Assembly (NCBI GenBank): GCA_008633435.1
Contig: RKSL01000037.1
Span: forward strand, 1 to 56,503
Length of the DNA stretch: 56,503 bases
Reading direction: 5' to 3'
DNA from: Candidatus Desulfobulbus rimicarensis
GTDB lineage: Bacteria > Desulfobacterota > Desulfobulbia > Desulfobulbales > Desulfobulbaceae
Shown here: positions 34,350 to 41,847 of the stretch, piece by piece
How the letters are laid out: the number at the start of each line of letters is the position of its first letter
How positions within the stretch are numbered: the first letter of the stretch is position 1
Position numbers and translations under genes: made by a program
The notes under the pieces: model-generated
Seen by the model: the letters and a program-made list of their open reading frames with translations, nothing else
Databases searched by the model: none
Told to the model about the DNA's origin: nothing

Positions 34350-34456
34350 GTAACTCTTCAGGTGGGGGTTGGAAGTGTGCATAACCAACGGGCTATAACC
34401 CGCCTGTGCGGGGAGGTCTGATCGTCTGAAGATCAGGGACACAGCTGAAGAGTTAC
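34350..34456 (-). mobile_element. MITE with IS66-type ends downstream of the glutaredoxin gene
   Basis: A 107-bp element with ends GTAACTCTTCAGGTG and CAGCTGAAGAGTTAC. Flanks GAAGAGAT (34342-34349) and CAAGAGAT (34457-34464) match in seven of eight bases, as expected for an 8-bp target duplication with one change. It is the reverse orientation of the pstS-pstB element at 8920-9094, with shared inner CGGGTTATAGCCCGTTGG-like sequence. It lies between the convergent glutaredoxin gene and tilS, so its internal palindromes may act as a terminator. Confidence 0.82.
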
Positions 34457-34463
34457 CAAGAGA

Positions 34464-35495
34464 TTACCCAAAGAGTTTTCCACGCCAGGGTAGCTGTCCG
34501 GCAGGATAGGAAAATTCAAGATGGGCGCAATGCACCCCTACCCGCAAACCCCGGCTGAGATGCAGTTCACTGCGATTTCGTCCGGATTCTGCAGCTTGGC
34601 AGACAGCCAGGATATGATCGTAACTTGCCTTGGCGCCAAGCCCCCAGAGCAGCTTTTCTACCACTCGGCGCTGTAATGCAGGATGCAGCTCGCAAAAAGG
34701 TTGTCGGATAAGCTGCAACACCGGATCGCTGTCAGCGGCACTGCCCACTTCGCACAGGACATCTGCTGCAGCGTTGTCAGTTAATTCTTCAAGAAGAGTT
34801 TCGTCCCGGGCAAGACTGTCTGCGGTTTTGCGAAGTGATTTACGAATGCCCGGATCAAATTTTTCCTCCAGAAAAGGGAGCAACTGGTGACGCACCCGGT
34901 TACGGAGAAAGCTGTCGTCCTCGTTGGAGGAATCCAGACAAAACGAGATCTCCTGCCTGACAAGCCAGTTGAGCAATTCTTTTTTTTCTATATTTAACAA
35001 AGGACGAACAATATCTGCACTTCGCGGCGTCATCCCGGAGATCCCTTTCCGGCCACTGCCACGCAGCAGCCGTAACAAGACCTCTTCGGCCTGATCATCT
35101 GCGGTATGGCCAACAGCAATATAATCGGCCTGTTGCTGCCCCATTATTTCACGCAATACCTGGTAACGAAGTTCACGTGCAGCATGCTCAATGCTTAAAT
35201 GTGACTGGAGGGCAAAGGCTGAAACATCCACCTGTCGGACAAAACAGGGCAGGTTCAGTTTTTTGGTTGCTGCCTCCACAACCATGGCCTCGGTCCGGGT
35301 CTCATCGGGTCGCAAACCGTGATCAACCCAGACGACACTCAAGGTAAGCCCCAGTCGATGCTGGATCCCCGAAAGCAGATGGAGCAGCGCCATTGAATCC
35401 GGCCCACCGGAGACGGCAACTACCAATGACTCACCGGGCTGCACACCGCAAAGAGAAGTCAAGGCCGACTGAAAATGAGTGGAAAGGGAACGCAT
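34464..35495 (-). CDS. tilS: tRNA(Ile)-lysidine synthase TilS
   Basis: Modifies C34 of tRNA-Ile (CAU) to lysidine so that it reads AUA. The 343-residue protein has the PP-loop ATPase motif VVAVSGGPDSMALL near 25-38, then GHTADDQAEEVLLRLLRGSGRKG and the RNRVRHQLLP motif. It ends after about 340 residues, shorter than E. coli TilS, with a reduced C-terminal domain, as in many non-enteric bacteria. The stop lies seven bases from the MITE at 34456; the flanking 8-bp duplication touches the last codon. Confidence 0.93.
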   Translation of the reverse strand: MRSLSTHFQSALTSLCGVQPGESLVVAVSGGPDSMALLHLLSGIQHRLGLTLSVVWVDHGLRPDETRTEAMVVEAATKKLNLPCFVRQVDVSAFALQSHLSIEHAARELRYQVLREIMGQQQADYIAVGHTADDQAEEVLLRLLRGSGRKGISGMTPRSADIVRPLLNIEKKELLNWLVRQEISFCLDSSNEDDSFLRNRVRHQLLPFLEEKFDPGIRKSLRKTADSLARDETLLEELTDNAAADVLCEVGSAADSDPVLQLIRQPFCELHPALQRRVVEKLLWGLGAKASYDHILAVCQAAESGRNRSELHLSRGLRVGVHCAHLEFSYPAGQLPWRGKLFG

Positions 35496-35574
35496 AATAT
35501 CGAAAATCCATGAAAATAAAACAGGGGCAAAGCTCTCAGGATGTCCGTAAACCCGCTACCTGATCAGCATAAAC

Positions 35575-35618
35575 AAAAAGCTGCAATATCTGAGAAAGCT
35601 CCCATCAGATATTGCAGC
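35575..35618 (-). terminator. Intrinsic terminator after the small membrane protein gene
   Basis: A 14-bp perfect stem, GCTGCAATATCTGA / TCAGATATTGCAGC, followed on the minus strand by TTTTTG. It lies 18 bases past the stop of the small membrane protein gene and ends the pnt-side transcript before tilS. Confidence 0.85.
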
Positions 35619-35635
35619 GCCGCGTAAAAAAGCGT

Positions 35636-35848
35636 TTAATCGTCTTTTGGCACAGAGGGGAGAAAACCAAAAAACCGGGCACCAAGATAGAGTAATCCCA
35701 GCAATACCGAAATGCCTACCAGGCCATCCAGGGCACGCTCAAGAACAGTTGCGATACCGGCTTCTACCCGGAAATTCATAATAAAAAAGACAAGAAGAGC
35801 CACAGAAATCAAGGCTGTACTCTTCACAGAACCACCATATTTTGCCAT
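35636..35848 (-). CDS. Small membrane protein, 70 residues
   Basis: Not recognised as a named family. It has two hydrophobic segments (about 12-27 and 42-62; STALISVALLVFFIMNF and LVGISVLLGLLYLGARFFGF) joined by a short amphipathic stretch, and a charged tail SVPKDD. GAGGA lies four bases before the ATG, and a clear terminator follows, so it is likely a real gene. It comes 138 bases after pntB on the same strand and could be the last gene of that transcript. It resembles the small YgaP/DUF378-type inner-membrane proteins only in outline. Confidence 0.7.
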   Translation of the reverse strand: MAKYGGSVKSTALISVALLVFFIMNFRVEAGIATVLERALDGLVGISVLLGLLYLGARFFGFLPSVPKDD

Positions 35849-35986
35849 TATGTCCTCGAGTTGCAGATGCCCTCACAGTGTGTAGCAACTGCAGGAGGGC
35901 TGTGATTTTGTTGGGTTCCCGTTCGTTTGTACAGGAGCCGGAAAACGCACTTCTTCTTTTACTCTATCAAAAAACAGTCGGAAGAA

Positions 35987-37369
35987 TCAATCACCTTTAA
36001 ATTCTGCAACCAGATCCTGAATAGAGGCCTTGGCATCACCAAAATACATCCGGGCATTTTCTGCAAAGAACAATGCGTTCTGAATACCGGCAAAACCAGG
36101 ATTCATTGAGCGTTTGAGGACAATAACTGTTTTTGCCCGATGGGTTTCAATAATCGGCATACCGTAAATAGGGCTTGATTCATCGTCAAGGGCTGCCGGA
36201 TTCACGACATCATTTGCCCCGATAACCACACAGACATCAACCATATCCATACGAGGGTTAATGTCATCCATCTCAACCAACTGATCATAAGGCACATTGG
36301 CCTCAGCCAGCAACACATTCATGTGGCCGGGCATACGACCGGCAACAGGATGAATGGCATAGGAAACTTCCGTGTCATTTGCCTCCAGCAGGTCGCCAAG
36401 CTCTTTGACAACATGCTGGGCCTGGGCAACAGCAAGGCCATACCCCGGAACAAACACCACTGAATCAGCGGCTTCAAGAATATAATACACATCTTCTGCT
36501 GTGGCCGGACGAATTTCCCCCTGAGGGCCATCGCCCTCAGAATGCGCAGCTGTTTTGGTGCCAAATCCGGAAAACAACACATTGGACAGCGACCTGTTCA
36601 TGGCCTTGCACATAATTTTTGTAAGAATAATACCGGAGGCGCCGACAAGAGCACCGGCAACGATCAGGATAGTATTGGAAATAACAAAACCTGCGGCACA
36701 GGCGGCAAGCCCGGAATAACTGTTGAGCAACGATATAACCACCGGCATATCAGCGCCGCCAATGGGGATAGTCGAAGTGACCCCAAATCCCAGGGCAACA
36801 AGAACAATTATGACAAACAGGGTATAACCAAATCCTGATGCCGGAGTCATACAAAAAAGAGCTGCCGCACCAAGCGCTGTTACAAGAATTGCCGCATTAA
36901 TCAGGTGCTGCCCCTTAAAGACCACAGCCTTCTGGGTGATCTTTCCGGACAACTTGCCAAAAGCGACCATGGAGCCGGTAAAGGTGACCCCGCCGATAAA
37001 GGCAGATAAGAAGGCGACAATAGCAATAAACACTGACATTTCCGGATGCTGGTGATACTCTGCCCAGGCCAGCAGCAGGCTGGAAATACCACCAAACCCG
37101 TTAAACAGAGCAACCATTTCCGGCATGGAAGTCATCTCCACTCTTACAGCGGCGACAACCCCCACACCCGTACCAATGGCCATGCCGAGAATGATCCATT
37201 TATAATCAAGTCCCTGGGCAAGCAGGGTCACAACAATAGCCACAAACATCCCCAGCGCAGAGAACAGATTACCCCTGCGGGCCGTAGACGGAGAACTCAG
37301 CATTTTCAAGCCGAGAATAAACAGCGCCCCGGAAAAAATATAGGCAAAATTTATGAAAAGAGGACTCAT
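35987..37369 (-). CDS. pntB: Proton-translocating NAD(P) transhydrogenase subunit beta PntB
   Basis: A 460-residue inner-membrane subunit. About nine membrane segments fill residues 1-260, and the C-terminal NADP-binding domain III shows GYGLAVAQAQHVVKELGDLL, HPVAGRMPGHMNVLLAEA, and GANDVVNPAA. With PntA1 and PntA2 it exchanges hydride between NADH and NADP+ using the proton gradient. The three genes overlap by four bases each, order pntA1-pntA2-pntB. The split alpha subunit is typical of many non-enteric bacteria. Confidence 0.95.
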   Translation of the reverse strand: MSPLFINFAYIFSGALFILGLKMLSSPSTARRGNLFSALGMFVAIVVTLLAQGLDYKWIILGMAIGTGVGVVAAVRVEMTSMPEMVALFNGFGGISSLLLAWAEYHQHPEMSVFIAIVAFLSAFIGGVTFTGSMVAFGKLSGKITQKAVVFKGQHLINAAILVTALGAAALFCMTPASGFGYTLFVIIVLVALGFGVTSTIPIGGADMPVVISLLNSYSGLAACAAGFVISNTILIVAGALVGASGIILTKIMCKAMNRSLSNVLFSGFGTKTAAHSEGDGPQGEIRPATAEDVYYILEAADSVVFVPGYGLAVAQAQHVVKELGDLLEANDTEVSYAIHPVAGRMPGHMNVLLAEANVPYDQLVEMDDINPRMDMVDVCVVIGANDVVNPAALDDESSPIYGMPIIETHRAKTVIVLKRSMNPGFAGIQNALFFAENARMYFGDAKASIQDLVAEFKGD

Positions 37370-37680
37370 TTGGTTCCTCCTTGCTCTTTTTTCTCTTTTT
37401 TCTTAAACATTTCCAACATACGGTTCGTGACCACATATCCGCCAACCACATTGATGGTGGCAAAAGTCACCGCCAAGGTGCCGAGAATGGCGGAAAAAAC
37501 AAGATTATCAGAATGAAGCGATGCCAGAGCGCCGATCAGGGTGATCCCTGAGATAGCATTGGAGCCGGACATCAGCGGGGTATGCAGGGTTGAAGGGACT
37601 TTGGAAATAAGCTCAAAGCCCAGAAAAATAGCCAACACAAAAACAAAGGTTAAATAGACCGATTCCATTGACGACCTCAC
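37366..37680 (-). CDS. NAD(P) transhydrogenase subunit alpha 2 (membrane part)
   Basis: A 104-residue membrane subunit with three hydrophobic segments: about 5-25, 35-55 and 60-85 (LVFSAILGTLAVTFATINVVGGYVVTNRML). It supplies the domain II helices that in E. coli are fused to the end of PntA. The family motif LMSGSNAISGITLIGAL is present. The tail is lysine-rich. It overlaps both neighbours by four bases. Confidence 0.93.
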   Translation of the reverse strand: MRSSMESVYLTFVFVLAIFLGFELISKVPSTLHTPLMSGSNAISGITLIGALASLHSDNLVFSAILGTLAVTFATINVVGGYVVTNRMLEMFKKKEKKEQGGTK

Positions 37681-38813
37681 TTATTCATAATGGACTTATA
37701 CATTTCACTGACGATTTCACCGTTATGGGTGATCAGAGCACCCTGCATGATTTCGTCTTCCCGGTTCAGGACAAATACAGCAGCGTCTTTATCCCAGAAA
37801 TGATCAACAAAATTCCCCAGATTTGACGAATACATCTGGCTGGCCGTTTCTGCAACCCGCCCGGGAAGATTACCAAGACCAATAACCTTGACCCCTTCAA
37901 TTTCAACAATTGTATCAACTTCAGAGCCTTCGACATTGCCGCCGGTTTCAACAGCCATATCAATAATAACAGAACCCGGTTGCATACCGGCAAGCATTTC
38001 CCGGTCAACGATCCTGGGGGCAGGTCGTCCAAAAAGCTGCGCCGTGGTAATGACCACATCGGCGGCTTTACAGGCTTTGGCCATTTCTTCTTTCTGCTTG
38101 GCCATCTGTTCAGGAGTAAGCTCTTTGGCATAGCCGTCTTTGGTCTGACCGGTTTCGCCAAGATCGACCTTAACAAATTTAGCTCCCAGCGATTTTACCT
38201 GCTCTTCCACAACCGGACGGGTATCAAAGGCCTCAACCCTGGCTCCTAAGCGCTTGGCAGTAGCTATGGCCTGGAGTCCGGCAACACCGACACCAATAAT
38301 AAACACCCGGGCCGGTTTTATGGTACCGGCTGGAGTTGTCATCATCGGAAAGACCTTATCCAGATGCTCTGCCCCGAGAATGACCGCCACGTAACCACCC
38401 AGGTTGGCCTGAGATGATAACACGTCCATTTTCTGGGCAACTGTTGTCCGGGGAATCATTTCCAGACTGACCGCTGAAATACCGGCATCTTTTAAGGTGT
38501 CAACCAGGTCGACTTCATTAAAAGGATCCAGATAGCTCACATGAATACACCCCTTTTTCATGGTCTCTATTTCATCCATGGGGGGTTTACGCAACCTGAG
38601 AACCATATCGGCTGTTGCAAGCATTTCCTCTCGGGAGCTGCCAATGGCTGCACCTGCTTCGACATATTCACTATCCTCAAATCTACAGGGCAGGCCTGTT
38701 CCGGCCTCAACAACGATTTCTGCTCCCAGCTTGACCAGTTTGGCCACGGTTGCCGGGATCAGGGGAACACGATTTTCCCCTGGAGAGAGTTCCTTCATGA
38801 CCGCAATTTTCAT
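37677..38813 (-). CDS. NAD(P) transhydrogenase subunit alpha 1 (NAD-binding part)
   Basis: A 378-residue soluble subunit of the AlaDH/PNT family that binds NAD(H). Visible are the N-terminal KELSPGENRVPLIPATVAKL, SQANLGGYVAV, the nucleotide motif GVGVAGLQAIATAKRLGARV and VDMAVETGGNVEGS. AAGGAG precedes the ATG. The gene heads the pnt operon. The 213-bp gap above it to mpl holds a TTGACA at about 38911-38906 on the minus strand that could be a -35 element, but the matching -10 is weak. Confidence 0.94.
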   Translation of the reverse strand: MKIAVMKELSPGENRVPLIPATVAKLVKLGAEIVVEAGTGLPCRFEDSEYVEAGAAIGSSREEMLATADMVLRLRKPPMDEIETMKKGCIHVSYLDPFNEVDLVDTLKDAGISAVSLEMIPRTTVAQKMDVLSSQANLGGYVAVILGAEHLDKVFPMMTTPAGTIKPARVFIIGVGVAGLQAIATAKRLGARVEAFDTRPVVEEQVKSLGAKFVKVDLGETGQTKDGYAKELTPEQMAKQKEEMAKACKAADVVITTAQLFGRPAPRIVDREMLAGMQPGSVIIDMAVETGGNVEGSEVDTIVEIEGVKVIGLGNLPGRVAETASQMYSSNLGNFVDHFWDKDAAVFVLNREDEIMQGALITHNGEIVSEMYKSIMNK

Positions 38814-39026
38814 AGCGTCACTCCTTACGGGTTACAAGAATACAAATTTAAAAGCCGACAGGCATCTTCCCTGCCGCCTGTTTCTACTCGATCAGCCTCT
38901 TGTCAAGTCGAAACAAAGATACAACGGCTTGATGTTTTTTACACGTGATAATGATGCAACTGTTAAAGAATAGTTATTGATACACACGTGACAAACCAGC
39001 CGATTATACCCTTTTTCCCCATGCAA

Positions 39027-40469
39027 CTATTGGTGCTCAAGGAGGGTCAGCAGCCGCTGGTGAATATTATCAAATCCGCCATTGGACAACACGGCAATGA
39101 TATCACCGGGGCGGGAATGATCTCCCAGATAAGCCAGAATAGCGTCAGTGTCCGGGAAATAGCTGGCAGCAATCTGTTGATCCTGCAGCGAGCGGACAAG
39201 TTGTTGTGAGGAAAACTGCTCCTCTGCGGGTACACTGGCAAGGGGAACTATCTCCGGCACAATTACGCAATCGGCTCCGGTAAAAGCGCTCGCATACTGT
39301 TGTTGAAACACTGCCCTCCTGCTGGAGTTAGTGCGAGGTTCAAAAACTACAACCAGGCGACGCTCGGGCCAGGCCAGCCGCAACGCCCGGATGGTTTCTT
39401 TCACTGCGGTTGGGTGATGGGCAAAGTCATCTATCACCTTGATATTGTTAACCTCACCCCTCACCTGCTGCCGACGTTTCACCCCTTCAAAGCCGGCCAA
39501 TCCCTCTCGTATTTTCTCACGGCCAATGCCAAGATGATCCATGAGCGCAATAACAGCCAGTCCATTCAGGCCGTTGTGCATCCCCGGCATGGGCAGGGAA
39601 AATTCACCATAGGGCTTGCCGCCCTTAAGTGCAGTGAAGGTACTTGTCAGGCCATGGTGAGATAACTCTACAATACGCCAGTCACATTCTGCCCCAGTCC
39701 CGTAGCTGATAACAGTCCCCCGACATCTCGCTGCCAGTTCCGCGACCACCGGATCATCCCCGCAGGCGACCAGAGCACCGTCCCGGGGGATCAGCCCGAT
39801 AAACTGCCTGAAAGAGTCTTTAATCTGCTCAAGATCGGCAAAAATATCTGCGTGATCAAATTCTATGGAGGTCAAAATAGCGTTGTGGGGGCGATAATGA
39901 AGAAACTTGGAAACCTTATTAAAAAAAGCCGTATCATACTCGTCCCCTTCAACCACAAACAGCTCGCCCCTGCCGATACGGTAATTGGTGCCAAAGGCTT
40001 CGACTATACCGCCGATAAGAAACCCCGGGGACATTCCAGCACGGTAAAGTGCTGTTGCCAGCATTGAGGACGTTGTTGTTTTGCCATGTGTTCCGGCAAC
40101 AACCAGGGGGACGTGATCTTGCAGAAAAAAATGTCCCAAAGCCTGGGGCATGGAAAGGTAAGGTATTCGTAATGCCGCCAGCTCTTCGGCCTCGGCAAAA
40201 ACAGCCTGAATCACATTCCCGACAATGACGAGATCCGGGTGTGCTGCCAGATTTTCGGCTCTGTAGCCTTCCATCACCTCAATACCGGCACTGGCAAGAA
40301 AATCTGACATGGGCGGATAGACATTCTGGTCTGACCCGGTCACCTTATAGCCCTTTTCTTTGAGCATCCCGGCCATGGCGGCCATGCCGGTACCACACAC
40401 CCCCATGATATGAATATGATGGAGCTGGTCAGGGATGTGGTTCAGCCCGGGATTGAGTTGTGCAGCCAT
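39027..40469 (-). CDS. mpl: UDP-MurNAc:L-Ala-D-Glu-meso-DAP ligase Mpl
   Basis: Murein peptide recycling enzyme that attaches recovered tripeptide to UDP-N-acetylmuramic acid. The 480-residue Mur-ligase fold begins HIHIMGVCGTGMAAMAGML, has the ATP motif AGTHGKTTTSSMLA, FVVEGDEYDTAFF, and IDDFAHHPTAVKETI typical of Mpl and MurC. MGVCGTGM and the EGDEYD context favour Mpl over MurC. The start shares one base with the stop of the small gene upstream (TAATG), suggesting coupling. It implies a meso-DAP cell wall and peptide recycling. Confidence 0.9.
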   Translation of the reverse strand: MAAQLNPGLNHIPDQLHHIHIMGVCGTGMAAMAGMLKEKGYKVTGSDQNVYPPMSDFLASAGIEVMEGYRAENLAAHPDLVIVGNVIQAVFAEAEELAALRIPYLSMPQALGHFFLQDHVPLVVAGTHGKTTTSSMLATALYRAGMSPGFLIGGIVEAFGTNYRIGRGELFVVEGDEYDTAFFNKVSKFLHYRPHNAILTSIEFDHADIFADLEQIKDSFRQFIGLIPRDGALVACGDDPVVAELAARCRGTVISYGTGAECDWRIVELSHHGLTSTFTALKGGKPYGEFSLPMPGMHNGLNGLAVIALMDHLGIGREKIREGLAGFEGVKRRQQVRGEVNNIKVIDDFAHHPTAVKETIRALRLAWPERRLVVVFEPRTNSSRRAVFQQQYASAFTGADCVIVPEIVPLASVPAEEQFSSQQLVRSLQDQQIAASYFPDTDAILAYLGDHSRPGDIIAVLSNGGFDNIHQRLLTLLEHQ

Positions 40470-40648
40470 TAAAAATTCTTTGCTGAGTCTTTAACGGTTT
40501 TGAAAACCCGCTCATAGGTTTCTTCAAAGTTGGCCGGGGTTAAACGACCTACTTCAATAAATTTAACCACAATTTCCTTGGTCACTTTAAAAATTGCCTC
40601 GTCCGTAATCGGACGATTATGTGACGCTGTTTTCTGCTGATCAGACAT
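40469..40648 (-). CDS. Small conserved-looking protein, 59 residues
   Basis: No named family recognised. The chosen ATG has GGAG six bases upstream; a start 18 bases earlier is less supported. The sequence is helical and charged (TDEAIFKVTKEIVVKFIEVG ... ANFEETYERVFKTVKDS) with no membrane segment. The stop overlaps the mpl start by one base, so it is in an operon with mpl. The tidy spacing and good ribosome binding site make it likely real. Function unknown. Confidence 0.7.
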   Translation of the reverse strand: MSDQQKTASHNRPITDEAIFKVTKEIVVKFIEVGRLTPANFEETYERVFKTVKDSAKNF

Positions 40649-40772
40649 GGATAACTCCGTCGGCAACGGCTATGGAGCTTCTACTGCAGCAAGCCGTAAC
40701 ACTATAAAACGCAAAATGGACTGTAAACACTCCAGAAAAAAACGAAAAATAAAAGAACAAAACACAAAAAAC

Positions 40773-40825
40773 AAAAAACCCCTGTTACCGGGAAGAAGGC
40801 CAATTCTAGTCCAGGGCAACAGGGG
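40773..40825 (-). terminator. Intrinsic terminator downstream of the periplasmic protein gene
   Basis: On the minus strand CCCCTGTTGCC and GGTAACAGGGG pair over 11 positions with one G-U wobble and are followed by TTTTTTG and a further T-run. It lies 75 bases after the stop at 40900 and separates that gene from the small gene and mpl. Confidence 0.8.
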
Positions 40826-40899
40826 CTCTCTTCTCTCACAGGAAAAACCTATGCAGCACTCCCCGGGAGAATTTTCCGGCTGACAGAAAACAGACCTTG

Positions 40900-41502
40900 T
40901 CAGTTTTTAGCCAGCAGCACAAAATCTATTGCACTGGCATAATCAAGCAGGGTCTGCTTATCAACCTGATTGCCCTTAACAGTAACCATGAACCGGTTGG
41001 CCACCACAATATCCACTTCTCCTTTGTGTGCCTTGTCGTCAAATTTAAGGATTGCCCGCTGGCCTTGAACAGTAATCAACGAACCTCCTGCCGCACCGGC
41101 AAACATGGGATTATTAAGCATCATCATAACCGATTGCAACACAGGGGAGTCTGAAACAATTTCCATGGCAACAGTGGAAGTGCCTTTGGAGTAGTCACGA
41201 CTCACCGTCACTCCGCCCCCAAAAACAGCCGTACCCAGCGTCTGGGCACTGGCCGGTTTTGCCTGCCAGCCTGGCAGCGGTTCGGGCAGCAGATCTTTCA
41301 TGTGCTCACTCTTTTTCTGGCGAACAAGCTGGGAGGCGTAATCAAGATTGGAAGCGGCTCCGGCATAATCACCTACCCGGTACTGTTTAACCGCCTGATC
41401 AATGGTCGTCAGGATATCATCAGTCCCCTCCGCGGCCATTACCAAACCTGGCAAACAAGCTGCAAGCAAAAAAAGAAGGGTATACAAAACTTGTGGCTTC
41501 AT
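40900..41502 (-). CDS. Periplasmic protein of unknown function, ~200 residues
   Basis: Not recognised. From an ATG with GGAG nine bases upstream it has a signal peptide (VLYTLLFLLAACLPGLVMAA, cleavage likely before EGTDD). A helical stretch follows (about 25-70; IDQAVKQYRVGDYAGAASNLDYASQLVRQKK, TPR-like), then a domain of about 120 residues with GTAVFGGGVTVSRDYS, VAMEIVSDSPVLQSV, and VTVKGNQVDKQTLLDYASAI. It is monocistronic: a terminator follows, and the divergent P-loop/phosphatase gene lies upstream. The Cys in LLAAC could suggest a lipobox, but the stronger Ala-Ala site follows. Confidence 0.7.
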   Translation of the reverse strand: MKPQVLYTLLFLLAACLPGLVMAAEGTDDILTTIDQAVKQYRVGDYAGAASNLDYASQLVRQKKSEHMKDLLPEPLPGWQAKPASAQTLGTAVFGGGVTVSRDYSKGTSTVAMEIVSDSPVLQSVMMMLNNPMFAGAAGGSLITVQGQRAILKFDDKAHKGEVDIVVANRFMVTVKGNQVDKQTLLDYASAIDFVLLAKN

Positions 41503-41847
41503 TGGTTGTTTCTCCACAAAAAAATATCATAATATATTGTGATGTGATACCAGTTAATCAGCCCCTGTGTCAAGAAGAGATGAATTGCACAGTGCGCTGC
41601 GTTCTACTCAGAGCTTTGCTTTTCATGGCAGATAAACCGGGTCAAATACAGCTCATTCCTGCTGAATGCTCCTGAAAAACTCCGCGCACATGGTGTGCAT
41701 ATAGACTTGTTGGTTGCATTTTTTTCGGATAGTATCAGCAACTGAACAGGGCGTAATCAGATTCACCCCCCCTGACCACCAACACTATAAACCTTGCGGC
41801 AGAGGCAAACACTCCCACGCAACGTTTCAGAGTTTTGCAGGATACCC
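41503..41847. other. Divergent intergenic region upstream of the P-loop/PPP gene
   Basis: About 345 bases between two divergent genes. It holds TATCA...TGATA arms near 41524-41548 and a TATAAA at about 41785 that might serve as a -10 element for the plus-strand gene. No gene, Pho-box array or known repeat was seen. Confidence 0.35.
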
